In this document: piece after piece, positions 1 through 7,629 of the stretch
Numbering within the stretch: the stretch's first letter is position 1
Layout: each line of letters begins with the position of its first letter
Assembly (NCBI GenBank): GCA_946885925.1
Contig: CAMPHP010000030.1
Span: 1 to 12,297, forward strand
Direction of reading: 5' to 3'
Source: an uncultured Litorilinea sp.
GTDB lineage: Bacteria; Chloroflexota; Anaerolineae; Caldilineales; Caldilineaceae
Length of the DNA stretch: 12,297 nucleotides
Position numbers and translations under genes: made by a program
The notes under the pieces: model-generated
Told to the model about the DNA's origin: nothing
Database searches by the model: none
Seen by the model: only the letters and a program-made list of their open reading frames with translations

Positions 1-2052
1 ATAGTCAAGCAACGAAGCATTCGCCAACAACCCGTTATCGTTGTAGAAATATTCTTCATTCATCGCCCAACCGATGCCCTGGACGACGCCACCCTGAATC
101 TGACCCTCGACATAGGAGGGATGCACAGCCCGCCCCACATCCTGAATGGCAGTGTAGCGCAGGATCTGCACCTTGCCAGTCTCTGGATCTACCTCAACAT
201 CCACGATATGGGTCGCAAAGCCAGGGCTAGCTCCCTTGGCCTGAACCGACGCACTCGCGACAATCGGCACATCAACCTTGGAGAGCTCGACCGCTGCCTC
301 CTTAAAGCTATAGGTATGACCATTCTGAGAGAACGTGCCATTCTCAAACTTCACATCCTCAACTGGCACATCCCACAGATTCGCCAATTCCTGGCGCATC
401 AGATCACGAATCTTGAGACCGACTTCATGCGTCGCAAGACCCGTGCTAAAGGTGACACGGCTGCCACCAGTCCCGTCGTTATAACCGACAGAGTTCGTAT
501 CCACTACAGAAGGGTTCACATCTTCAGCAGCAATGCCCAAGGTTTCAGCAAGCATAATCGCCATCGAAGCGCGGCTACCACCAATGTCAGTGGAACCTTC
601 AAGCAGGTTCACACGACCATCTGGGTTCACGCTGGCCGATACACTGGATTTGCCGCCCCCATTAAACCAGAAGCCAGAGGCAACGCCACGTCCGCGATTC
701 TTCCCGCCAAGTGGCGACTTATAGTGCGCGCTGTTGATCGCCGCATCAAGTGTTGGTAGGAAGCCGATGTGCCCATAGGTTGGGCCATCTGCACGACGAT
801 CACCCTCTACCACAGCATTGCGGCGGCGGAACTCTAGTGGATCAATCCCCAGTTTCTCCGCAAGCTCGTTGATCACCGTCTCCGAGGCAAACGCTGCATT
901 CGTGCCACCTGGAGCGCGGTAAGCTGCGGTCTTGGGGCGATTCACAATGACATCGTAGCCGTCGATCTGCAGATTTTCAAGACGATACGGGGCGAGAATC
1001 ACACCGCCACCCGCACCCACTGGCGAACCCGGATAGGCACCTGCTTCGTAAATTAGCTCTGCTTGCGCCGCGGTGATCTTACCATCCTTCGTCGCTCCCA
1101 TCTTAACCTTGATGTATGAGCCAGAGGTCGGGCCGGTCGCCAACAGAACTTCGGTGCGCGACATCGCGATCTTCACCGGGCGATTTCCCGCCTTCTTGGA
1201 AAGCAGTGCCGCAGGCACATCGGTATAGGCAGTGAACTTGCCACCAAAGCCGCCACCGATTTCCAAGGGCGTCACACGAACCATGGACACAGGCACATTC
1301 AGCAATTCAGAGACTTGATTGCGAATCTGCCACGGCCCCTGTGTCGAGGTAAAAACCTCAATCTTGCCATCCTGGTTATAGATGACTGTGGAGGAGTGCG
1401 GCTCAATATAGCCCTGGTGCACCATAGCGGTCTTGAACTCGCGCTCAACAATCACATCCGCCTCGGCAAAACCCTTCTCCAGGTCACCGCGCTGGTGGCG
1501 GAAATGGGCAGCGATGTTCGTTGGCTTGTCACCATCCTTGCCCAATTCATCGGTCCGCAAGTCTTCTAGGATAATCGGGGCACCCTCTTGCATGGCCTCC
1601 TTGGCATCGATCACATGGGGAAGTACCTCATAGTCCACCTTGATCAGGCGTAGAGCCTCTTCAGCCACATGGACATCTACCGCTGCCACTGCCGCCACAG
1701 GATGACCATGATAGAGCACCTTGTCATCCGCCAGAATGTTGTTTGCTAAATAGCGGAGATTGACAGAGTCTTCGCCCATCTCCTCAATCCGATCCTCTAC
1801 CGCCGCCAGATCCTTGGCTGTCACCACAGCAAAAACACCAGGAAGAGCCTCGGCAGCGCTGTAGTCAATCGACTTGATTCGCGCATGGGCGTGCGGGCTG
1901 CGTAAAATCTTGCCATAAATCATGCCGCTCAAGTTGGTGTCATTGGCATACTTTGCGCGCCCGGTCACTTTGTCCGCCCCGTCATGGCGAATCGGTCGGG
2001 TGCCGATGACCTTGAATTCTGTATCGCGCGCTTCTTGCGTCGATTGGGTCAT
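1..2052 (-). CDS. Xanthine dehydrogenase / aldehyde oxidase family, molybdopterin-binding large subunit (3' end outside window)
   Basis: The reading frame is open from the ATG at 2052 to the left edge (684 codons, no stop), so roughly the last tenth of a usual 750-790 residue subunit is missing. Seen in the translation: an N-terminal a/b hammerhead domain (about residues 15-140, with RPIRHDGADKVTG and RSPHAHARI), then the Mo-cofactor domain with STQ (Gln238), GGGFGGK (266-272) and AYRAPG (377-382). These positions match the molybdenum-pocket landmarks of the family. CO dehydrogenase carries a Cys in AYRCSFR; here that position is Ala380, so it is not a form I CODH. The catalytic C-terminal Glu loop lies outside the window. 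Such subunits hydroxylate aldehydes, purines or N-heterocycles and normally partner with FAD and 2Fe-2S subunits, which are not visible here. The start is supported by an AGGGAGA ribosome site about 9 bases upstream. The substrate cannot be told from sequence alone. Confidence 0.93.
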   Translation of the reverse strand, partial: MTQSTQEARDTEFKVIGTRPIRHDGADKVTGRAKYANDTNLSGMIYGKILRSPHAHARIKSIDYSAAEALPGVFAVVTAKDLAAVEDRIEEMGEDSVNLRYLANNILADDKVLYHGHPVAAVAAVDVHVAEEALRLIKVDYEVLPHVIDAKEAMQEGAPIILEDLRTDELGKDGDKPTNIAAHFRHQRGDLEKGFAEADVIVEREFKTAMVHQGYIEPHSSTVIYNQDGKIEVFTSTQGPWQIRNQVSELLNVPVSMVRVTPLEIGGGFGGKFTAYTDVPAALLSKKAGNRPVKIAMSRTEVLLATGPTSGSYIKVKMGATKDGKITAAQAELIYEAGAYPGSPVGAGGGVILAPYRLENLQIDGYDVIVNRPKTAAYRAPGGTNAAFASETVINELAEKLGIDPLEFRRRNAVVEGDRRADGPTYGHIGFLPTLDAAINSAHYKSPLGGKNRGRGVASGFWFNGGGKSSVSASVNPDGRVNLLEGSTDIGGSRASMAIMLAETLGIAAEDVNPSVVDTNSVGYNDGTGGSRVTFSTGLATHEVGLKIRDLMRQELANLWDVPVEDVKFENGTFSQNGHTYSFKEAAVELSKVDVPIVASASVQAKGASPGFATHIVDVEVDPETGKVQILRYTAIQDVGRAVHPSYVEGQIQGGVVQGIGWAMNEEYFYNDNGLLANASLLDY

Positions 2053-2128
2053 TGGTTATATCTCCCTAAACATTGAAAATCTGTAAATAGAATATCTGTG
2101 ATTACCTGTTGCGTACTCAAAGCAAATT

Positions 2129-2168
2129 TACAGCAAACCTGTATAACTCCTTTGTACAACGGTTACTA
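2129..2168 (-). promoter_or_regulatory. Candidate promoter with overlapping inverted repeat for the molybdoenzyme gene
   Basis: On the minus strand, TATACA (2145-2140) could be a -10 box, with a weak -35 TAGTAA (2168-2163) 17 bases upstream. The inverted repeat TACAG-caaac-CTGTA (2129-2143) overlaps the -10 and predicted start, as an operator would. The hexamers are poor matches to sigma-70 consensus and this is a by-eye call. Confidence 0.25.
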
Positions 2169-2352
2169 AATGATGGCACAGCAATAACGGCATTGTGACA
2201 ACCAATGGTTCACCCCGCCAGGTGTACCCAACACAGCTATTGTCTATTCGAGGTTAAGTTACGCGGAACGGCTTGGTGTCTCTGAATCACTTCTGCCACT
2301 GTAGAGTAGCACATCTTTTCCGAATCAAAAAACAGTTCCCAGGATGTTTCTA

Positions 2353-2361
2353 TGCTACACT
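2353..2361 (+). promoter_or_regulatory. Candidate extended -10 promoter of the aldo/keto reductase
   Basis: TGCTACACT reads as an extended -10 element (TG-n-TACACT). No good -35 hexamer is found 16-18 bases upstream. A transcript would begin near 2368, about 48 bases before the chosen ATG at 2416. If real, it excludes translation from the earlier in-frame ATG at 2344. Confidence 0.35.
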
Positions 2362-2415
2362 GCCGAATTATCATCTGTGAACACACCACCCCAACACCAA
2401 GAGACAAACTCCGCC

Positions 2416-3426
2416 ATGAACACAACCACAGACATAGCCACGCACACACCCAGCCGCCCTGCTATGCCCATGCGCACACTTGGACGCACGGGTCTACAAA
2501 TCTCCGCCTTTGCGCTTGGCACAGTTGAATTAGGCCTTGATTATGGCATTGACGCCCCAGGGCACTTTGGCCGCCCTGCGAAAGAAGATGCCATTCGACT
2601 GGTTCATCAAGCACTTGACGCTGGCATTAACCTGATTGATACCGCTCGCGCCTATGGCACTAGCGAGGAAATCTTGGGGGAAGCACTCGCCGGTCGCCGT
2701 GACCAGGTTGTCATTGCCACAAAATTTGTCACCCAAGGCAGCGGCGGCGTCCCCATCACAGGCGACGACCTTCGCCATCACATGATTGAGTCGCTTGAAC
2801 AAAGTCTGCGCGCTCTGCGTACCGACCATGTAGACATCTGGCAGATCCACAATGTTGACCGCAACGTACTAGCCGAAATCCACGTGATCGCAGAAGTCTT
2901 TGCCGATGTGCGCTCCGCAGGCAAAGTACGCTTTTTTGGTGGCTCTTTCTACGGTGCCGAACTCCCCTTACAGGCACTTGACCTTGAAAACTTTTCCGAT
3001 CTCTTTGACGTAATGCAAATTACCTACTCCGTACTAGATCAGCGCGTCGCCGATCAATTCTTCCCGCGGGCACAGGAGAAGGGTGTGGGAATTTTTGCCC
3101 GCTCGGTATTGCTCAAAGGGGCACTCACCGAACGCGCTGAGCATCTACCACAACATCTTCAGGAACTACGTCTGCGTTCGCGTGCATTCCGCGAACTCGT
3201 TACAGCTGCTAAACTCGGCGCAACCCCGGCGCAAGCTGCTATCGCCTTCGCCCTTGCTCAATCAGCCATCCATGCCGTCCTAATCGGCGTCCGTACCGAG
3301 GAAGAACTACGCTCCAACCTGCACAGCCTGACGCTCAAACTCGACCCGTCCATGCGCCAACAGCTTGAATCACTTAGGCTAGAAGATCCCGATCTTCTCA
3401 ACCCTGGCACCTGGGGCATTCCATGA
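2416..3426 (+). CDS. Aldo/keto reductase
   Basis: A 336-residue NAD(P)H-dependent oxidoreductase of the (b/a)8-barrel AKR superfamily, reducing aldehydes or ketones or oxidising aldose sugars. The catalytic tetrad can be placed: Asp75 and Tyr80 (IDTARAYG), Lys103 (IATKF) and His145 (WQIHN). The N-terminal MRTLGRTGLQIS and ALGTVELG strands are typical. The C-terminal LIGVRTEEELRSNL is the usual cofactor-phosphate/ribose contact region. The frame extends up to 2344, but the extra 24 residues do not resemble the family and precede the likely transcription start, so the ATG at 2416 is preferred. The first 16 residues are Thr/Pro rich, and an ATG at 2464 or 2470 is also possible because no strong ribosome site precedes any of them. 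It is transcribed towards the SDR gene, with the two stops only 25 bases apart. It resembles the sugar-active group (D-threo-aldose/L-fucose dehydrogenase-like), but the substrate is unknown. Confidence 0.92.
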   Translation: MNTTTDIATHTPSRPAMPMRTLGRTGLQISAFALGTVELGLDYGIDAPGHFGRPAKEDAIRLVHQALDAGINLIDTARAYGTSEEILGEALAGRRDQVVIATKFVTQGSGGVPITGDDLRHHMIESLEQSLRALRTDHVDIWQIHNVDRNVLAEIHVIAEVFADVRSAGKVRFFGGSFYGAELPLQALDLENFSDLFDVMQITYSVLDQRVADQFFPRAQEKGVGIFARSVLLKGALTERAEHLPQHLQELRLRSRAFRELVTAAKLGATPAQAAIAFALAQSAIHAVLIGVRTEEELRSNLHSLTLKLDPSMRQQLESLRLEDPDLLNPGTWGIP

Positions 3427-3451
3427 TCATCAGGCCCGCGAAAGAATTACT

Positions 3452-4240
3452 TTACAAAGAAGTCTTAGGAAAATTGCGACCGATCACCGAGTACTGTTCC
3501 AACTCGTAAACAACACCATTGGCTGGAGCCGAATCGTCGGATAGCCAGAAAACAACATGAGATGCAACCTCGTGCGGCTCCAGGATATAACCACGCGGGG
3601 CCAGATGTGGCGGCAGATTGCGGTTCCAGCCTTCAGGCAGACCCTCGCGAATCTTCAGCGCAATCTCATTACGCGAGGCTACCCAACCTAGATTGAGTTG
3701 ATTGATGCGGATTCGTTCAGTAGCCAGCGCATTTGCTAGATTACGTGTCATCGTCGCCAAACCACCCTTGGAGATCGAATAATCCAGTAGGTTTGGTTGG
3801 CCCGCCAGTGCATTGACCGAACCAATATTAACCACTGTTCCCCCGCCCCGCTTGCGGAACTCTGGCACTGCAGCCTTGATGATCAACAGGGGGGCACGAA
3901 GATTGACACTTATCATGCGGTCAAAAAACGCTGCATCGGTGGATTCCAACGTACTGCGCGTGGTCAACGCCGCATTGTTCACCACAGCGTCCAATCCGCC
4001 ATGGCGGGCTACGGTTGCCTCTACCAACTTTGCACAATTCTCCGGGTCGCCAATGTCAGCGATAAAGTAGCTTGCCGAGGCTTCGCCCAATTCAGCGCAA
4101 ACTGCTTTGGCCCACTCCTCCTCCAGCCCATGCACCATTACCCGTGCACCTTCAGCCACACACAAACGCGCAGCTGCTTCTCCAACCCCGGTTGTTGAGC
4201 CTGTTACCAAGACAACCTTATTTTGTAATCTATTTGCCAT
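3452..4240 (-). CDS. Short-chain dehydrogenase/reductase (classical SDR)
   Basis: A 262-residue NAD(P)-dependent oxidoreductase with a Rossmann fold. Seen in the translation: the cofactor loop TGSTTGVG (residues 13-20), an Asp62 before the adenine pocket, NNAA (88-91), and the catalytic tetrad Asn113, Ser141, Tyr154, Lys158 (YSISK). This is full length for a classical SDR, and the C-terminal FWLSDDSAPANGVV is the usual tail motif. It is the last of six co-directional genes, 49 bases after the Gfo/Idh/MocA stop. The ribosome site (GAAGAG) is modest. Related enzymes oxidise or reduce sugar acids, polyols or keto sugars; a role in interconverting a hydroxyl and keto group of the imported compound is inferred from context. 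The stop codon faces that of the aldo/keto reductase with no room for a long terminator. Confidence 0.93.
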   Translation of the reverse strand: MANRLQNKVVLVTGSTTGVGEAAARLCVAEGARVMVHGLEEEWAKAVCAELGEASASYFIADIGDPENCAKLVEATVARHGGLDAVVNNAALTTRSTLESTDAAFFDRMISVNLRAPLLIIKAAVPEFRKRGGGTVVNIGSVNALAGQPNLLDYSISKGGLATMTRNLANALATERIRINQLNLGWVASRNEIALKIREGLPEGWNRNLPPHLAPRGYILEPHEVASHVVFWLSDDSAPANGVVYELEQYSVIGRNFPKTSL

Positions 4241-4272
4241 CGTCTCTTCAACTTGCCACTGGTGTCTATGCG

Positions 4273-4295
4273 AGTTTTATGAGTCAGTTTTATGA
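4273..4295. repeat. Two-copy direct repeat AGTTTTATGA (13-bp period)
   Basis: AGTTTTATGA occurs at 4273-4282 and again at 4286-4295. The second copy covers the TAA stop codon (4292-4290) of the Gfo/Idh/MocA gene. The flanking bases (cG-AGTTTTATGA-GT / C-AGTTTTATGA-CA) suggest a duplicated 13-bp unit. Confidence 0.6.
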
Positions 4296-5306
4296 CACAT
4301 TCTTGGATGCAACCCACTGCTTGCGTTCTGCGCCAATATATAACGCCTCCATGACAGCGCTACGCACCGCTGCCTCCCTGGCGCTGACAAGTGGCACATT
4401 GCTTTCTCCCGCAAGCGCATTGAGGAAAAGCTCAAAGGCATGCGGCCATGCCTCGGGCAACTCCGTCCAAGGTCTCTTCCCGGTTGCTCCCTCAACATGT
4501 TTACTCGTAAAGAAAACCTCCCCATTCGCAACATAGGCATGGCCTTCTGTTCCACTGAGGATCAAGTTCACAGGGTGCGCCACATCCACCCAACCAGCCG
4601 CCAGACTGCCGACTGCGCCATTCGCAAACTCCAGCAGACCTTCACCATACTCATCACAATCGCCATAGCGCCCAGTTGCCACATGAACTGTCGCCGTGAC
4701 CGAGCTTACATCGCCCAACATCCAGAGCATAATATCCAGCGAATGGGTGCCCAGGTCACCAAATGCGCCAACTCCAGCCTGCTCCTTGTTCGTCATCCAC
4801 AGCCATTCGGGTGTAAACCAATCCTCCAGTGATCCCTGATGACAGTTGCTGTGGCGCAAACGGGTAATCTTACCAAAGCTACCTTGATCGATCTGCTGCT
4901 TGATAAAGAGATGCGCAGGTTGGCCCCGTTGGAAATATCCAGTCTGAAAAAGAATACCAGCCGCCTCAATCGCCTTCGCCATGCGTTGAGCATCCTCTGC
5001 CCCCAAGCCCAAGGGCTTCTCGACAAACAAGTGCTTGCGCGCCGCAGCAGCAGGCAGCACAAGTTCTTCATGCCGGTTGGTTTCAGAGCAGACGATAATC
5101 CCCGCAACATCTGGGTCTTCCCAAGCAACAGCGGGATCAGTGACCTGTTGCGCACCCAGTACATCCGTCCACTTGGCAGCACGCGCTTCATCATGATCCC
5201 ACACATAAGAAACCTTCACATCTTGGCGATCTTGCAGCCGCTTGACAAAGCCTGGCGTGTGGATGTGGGCACAACCTAGCAGGGCAACTTGAATCTGTTC
5301 GCTCAT
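4290..5306 (-). CDS. Gfo/Idh/MocA family oxidoreductase
   Basis: Encodes 338 residues from the ATG at 5306; a TTG at 5312 is in frame and better spaced from an AAAGG, so the start is slightly uncertain. Counting from the TTG, the N-terminal Rossmann domain begins VALLGCAHIHTPG. This replaces the usual GxGxxG with a Cys/His-rich loop, a variant seen in a sub-branch of the family. The family signature EKP is present (98-100, Lys99 catalytic). The second domain carries GAFGDLGTHSLD (182-193) with Asp186 and His190, the usual substrate-binding acid and base. These enzymes oxidise or reduce a hydroxyl/keto group on sugars, inositols or glycosides with NAD(P). The gene starts 7 bases after the stop of the isomerase-like gene, which implies translational coupling. 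Pairing of this family with a xylose-isomerase-like barrel is common in sugar and glycoside catabolism. Confidence 0.93.
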   Translation of the reverse strand: MSEQIQVALLGCAHIHTPGFVKRLQDRQDVKVSYVWDHDEARAAKWTDVLGAQQVTDPAVAWEDPDVAGIIVCSETNRHEELVLPAAAARKHLFVEKPLGLGAEDAQRMAKAIEAAGILFQTGYFQRGQPAHLFIKQQIDQGSFGKITRLRHSNCHQGSLEDWFTPEWLWMTNKEQAGVGAFGDLGTHSLDIMLWMLGDVSSVTATVHVATGRYGDCDEYGEGLLEFANGAVGSLAAGWVDVAHPVNLILSGTEGHAYVANGEVFFTSKHVEGATGKRPWTELPEAWPHAFELFLNALAGESNVPLVSAREAAVRSAVMEALYIGAERKQWVASKNVS

Positions 5307-5313
5307 CCTCAAC

Positions 5314-6174
5314 CTATACCTTTAGTCCCGCATCTTGCCATACCTTACGCACCGACTCCGCCGTCGCTGCCACCGCGGCCTCCGGAGCCATCTCCCGCAC
5401 TCGCTGGCTAAAGGGTTCGGCTGTCACCGGGCCATCATAGCCAATCTCGACCAGTGCATTGAGGAAACCTTTACTATCAAGCACACCCGTTTCGCCTGGG
5501 AGCGCCCGCACATTATCAATCTGCTCATCCACATCAATTCCCGCGGGCGCATCATTGATATGCACGACCACAACCTGCGAAGCCTCTAGCTCACGCACCT
5601 GATCCACTGTTCCATGCGAGGTATAAAGATGCCAGATATCGAGTAGCAGGCCGACATTGCCCGTGCCCATTGCCGCTCCCAATGCAAGCATCCCCTCGAG
5701 CGTATAGATAAAGCGGTGGGTAAATGTTTGCCGCAGAGTCTTTGGCCCGATAAACTCCAAACCCAACGAAATGCCATGATCAGCCAGAATTGCGGCTGCC
5801 GGGCTGATGCGCTCGACGTGGAATTTGAAGTTCTCGAAAAAATCCCGTTCATTACTACCGGAAACCAACCATGTTGCAGTCCGTTGACAGCCAAGATCAG
5901 CAGCAAGCTTGGCTTGACCAGGCAATGCTCCGATCCCATCTCGCCAAGTCTCTTCATCCTTACGGAATTCAACGGGGAAGCCGAAAGAGCCTGGCTTCAC
6001 GTTCTTAGATTCAAACAAGTCACGCACATACGCTAGGCCATCGCGCTGTACCAATTGCTCGGCTTCGGTGATAGAAAAGTCGATGCCAGCAAAACCATAC
6101 TGGTGAGCAAAGTCAATCGCCTCAGGCAAAGTCGCCTTGACGCCAATTGCCCCCGTATTCAAATTCGGAAACAT
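5314..6174 (-). CDS. Sugar phosphate isomerase/epimerase-like TIM barrel (xylose isomerase-like/AP endonuclease 2 fold)
   Basis: A 286-residue TIM barrel. The metal-binding set of the family can be seen at the expected strand ends: Glu140 (LGLEFIGP), Asp179 and His182 (LLLDIWH), His205 (VVHIND) and Glu253 (TAEPF). Members act as ketose epimerases, inosose dehydratases (IolE), hydroxypyruvate isomerases, 3-keto-sugar eliminases or keto-acid decarboxylases, so the reaction cannot be fixed from sequence. Coupling to the Gfo/Idh/MocA gene 7 bases downstream suggests that the two act on successive intermediates. AAGGCGG precedes the ATG by about 10 bases. The protein has no signal peptide and is cytoplasmic. 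Confidence 0.9.
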   Translation of the reverse strand: MFPNLNTGAIGVKATLPEAIDFAHQYGFAGIDFSITEAEQLVQRDGLAYVRDLFESKNVKPGSFGFPVEFRKDEETWRDGIGALPGQAKLAADLGCQRTATWLVSGSNERDFFENFKFHVERISPAAAILADHGISLGLEFIGPKTLRQTFTHRFIYTLEGMLALGAAMGTGNVGLLLDIWHLYTSHGTVDQVRELEASQVVVVHINDAPAGIDVDEQIDNVRALPGETGVLDSKGFLNALVEIGYDGPVTAEPFSQRVREMAPEAAVAATAESVRKVWQDAGLKV

Positions 6175-6204
6175 GCCAGACCGCCTTCAAATGTGAACTG
6201 CTGC

Positions 6205-6230
6205 TATGGTAACGAGTTATGGTAAAGAGT
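6205..6230. repeat. Tandem duplication of 13 bp (TATGGTAAmGAGT x2)
   Basis: TATGGTAACGAGT (6205-6217) is followed directly by TATGGTAAAGAGT (6218-6230), 12 of 13 bases identical. It lies inside the 74-base spacer between the LarA-like and isomerase-like genes. No hairpin or promoter is evident here. Confidence 0.8.
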
Positions 6231-6248
6231 TAATGTCGTGAAGCGTGA

Positions 6249-7595
6249 TTAAACTGGAACTACCGCCGGTTGTGGTAAAACCACCTCGCTTAGCGCCCAC
6301 GGGCTTGTCATATTGTTTTTAACGCCAAAGGCCAACGGCACCTCATCAAGCAACGTTAGGCGCGGATGCTCTTCAACCGCCTCGCGTAAATTCGGGCTAA
6401 CCCACAGATGATCGACCGTCAGCGTGTCGCGAATAAAAACCATGCGTGCTTCGTCAAAAGGTCGCGCACAGCCACGCAGTGCCACCTGCAAAGTTCGCTT
6501 GTCATCAGGCATCGTAATCGGCAAGCTCACCCGGAACATGCCAAAAATGCCAGAGGTGATGCAGTTGGTATAGGTTGACACCCAATCAATCTTTTGAGCT
6601 ACGCGTGCCGTGGTCACGTTTGCCAGCCCCAGACCCGCCACATTGCCATGCGTCTCCTCGGTCAAATCCATAACGGCAATCACCGCTACGTCCACTTTGC
6701 CAAACGCTTCAGGCTGGCGTGGGATCATCAAACGGCTGATGATATTCGTATCCATTCCCGTACCGCTAATATTCTTGCCCAACTCCTGAACCACCAACAC
6801 ATCGATCTCTGGAAAGGGCAGGCTCGCCATCAGTTCTTTGGCTTTTTCCAAAAGCGCTGCTTCCTTAGCAGTTCCGACCTCGGTATCCAGCAATCCGACA
6901 ATCTCTGCCGTGCCGTCATACGCGTTTTCAATCGGGCAGATGGCACCCACAAAGTTCGTGTTCGTCTCATAGATACGCGCCGCTGGCTCCAAGTACTTCT
7001 GGAAGTTAGCACCACCCCCTGCGTGCATCAGGGCCGCGCCAAATTGCTTGCCCCACCCAATCACACACATTTTGGAAGGGCCGCTCTCCAGGTGAGAACG
7101 GAAATCCGTATGAGGCTTGATGCGGCTCACCAGCAGAGCATGATCCGCCGCCATCGAATCAACACCTTGATAAAGAGGCGGGCCATCGACAATCTGCCCA
7201 ATCTGCTTGACCTCCATCGTTGCGCGAATCTCCACGCCCATCGTCTCTTCGGTCACTCCCAACTCGGCCAGGATCTGGCGTTGTCCATCAGCAGTTGCGC
7301 CACCGTGGCTGCCCATCGCCGGGACTACATACGGCTTTAATCCAGCTTCCTTAAGCCGGTCCACCACCGCGCGCACAATCGTCGCCAGGTTAGCAATGCC
7401 ACGGCTACCTGCGCCCACAGCCACCGTTTGCCCTGGCTGCATGCGCCCCAAAATGCCCGATGACTCTAGGGCCTCGCGCGCCGCCAAGGTAATATCCGCC
7501 ACCTGTGGCGCATCAAAACGTTGTTCGACCACCAACAATTTCTCCGGCAGCGGGGCCGGGAAATCCAATGCTTGAATCTGTTCTAAGAGTTTCAT
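6249..7595 (-). CDS. LarA-superfamily (DUF2088) racemase/epimerase, probably nickel-pincer-nucleotide dependent
   Basis: A 448-residue protein of the lactate racemase superfamily. LarA from Lactiplantibacillus plantarum uses Arg75, His108, His174, Lys184 (covalent cofactor) and His200 (Ni ligand). Here Arg65 (SRGIAN), His97 (GSHGGAT), His162 (RIKPHTDF), Lys175 (ESGPSKM) and His191 (LMHAGG) occur in the same order with nearly the same spacing (32, 65, 13 and 16 residues against 33, 66, 10 and 16). That supports binding of the nickel-pincer cofactor and a two-histidine proton or hydride shuttle at an alpha-hydroxy acid carbon. The sequence otherwise differs from LarA (SRG for the TRP motif, GSHGGAT), and homologues of the superfamily act on other 2-hydroxy acids including sugar acids. 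A sugar-acid 2-epimerase role is inferred from the operon. AAGGAA precedes the ATG with good spacing. Cofactor-making larB/larC/larE genes are not in the window. Confidence 0.82.
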   Translation of the reverse strand: MKLLEQIQALDFPAPLPEKLLVVEQRFDAPQVADITLAAREALESSGILGRMQPGQTVAVGAGSRGIANLATIVRAVVDRLKEAGLKPYVVPAMGSHGGATADGQRQILAELGVTEETMGVEIRATMEVKQIGQIVDGPPLYQGVDSMAADHALLVSRIKPHTDFRSHLESGPSKMCVIGWGKQFGAALMHAGGGANFQKYLEPAARIYETNTNFVGAICPIENAYDGTAEIVGLLDTEVGTAKEAALLEKAKELMASLPFPEIDVLVVQELGKNISGTGMDTNIISRLMIPRQPEAFGKVDVAVIAVMDLTEETHGNVAGLGLANVTTARVAQKIDWVSTYTNCITSGIFGMFRVSLPITMPDDKRTLQVALRGCARPFDEARMVFIRDTLTVDHLWVSPNLREAVEEHPRLTLLDEVPLAFGVKNNMTSPWALSEVVLPQPAVVPV

Positions 7596-7629
7596 ACATA
7601 TTCCTTCCTAATCTGAGCGAATAGCCAGT

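Larger units (their letters stand above)
2053..2415. other. Divergent intergenic control region between the molybdoenzyme and aldo/keto reductase genes
   Basis: These 363 bases separate two genes transcribed away from each other and contain no convincing coding sequence. They hold the candidate promoters listed separately, an 8-bp palindrome TTGTACAA at 2152-2159, and an inverted repeat TACAG-N5-CTGTA at 2129-2143. No tRNA, riboswitch or rho-independent terminator was recognised by eye. In contrast to several other spacers in this window, no tandem duplication is seen here. Confidence 0.6.

Noticed and set aside
121..759. 212-codon plus-strand open frame
   Set aside because: It lies antisense to the molybdoenzyme gene, whose minus-strand translation carries clear family motifs. 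The plus-strand translation is rich in His/Arg and resembles nothing.
1..2052. Carbon monoxide dehydrogenase large subunit (CoxL)
   Set aside because: The diagnostic AYRCSFR loop is AYRAPG here, so the selenium/copper-site cysteine is missing.
2344..2415. N-terminal extension of the aldo/keto reductase
   Set aside because: The 24 extra residues do not look like family sequence, and the candidate transcription start lies inside them.
3427..3451. Shared bidirectional terminator between the convergent aldo/keto reductase and SDR genes
   Set aside because: Only 25 bases separate the stops and no stem-loop with flanking T and A runs is present.
6594..7340. 248-codon plus-strand open frame
   Set aside because: Antisense shadow of the LarA-like gene, which has all catalytic residues in place. 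It arises from codon bias on the opposite strand.
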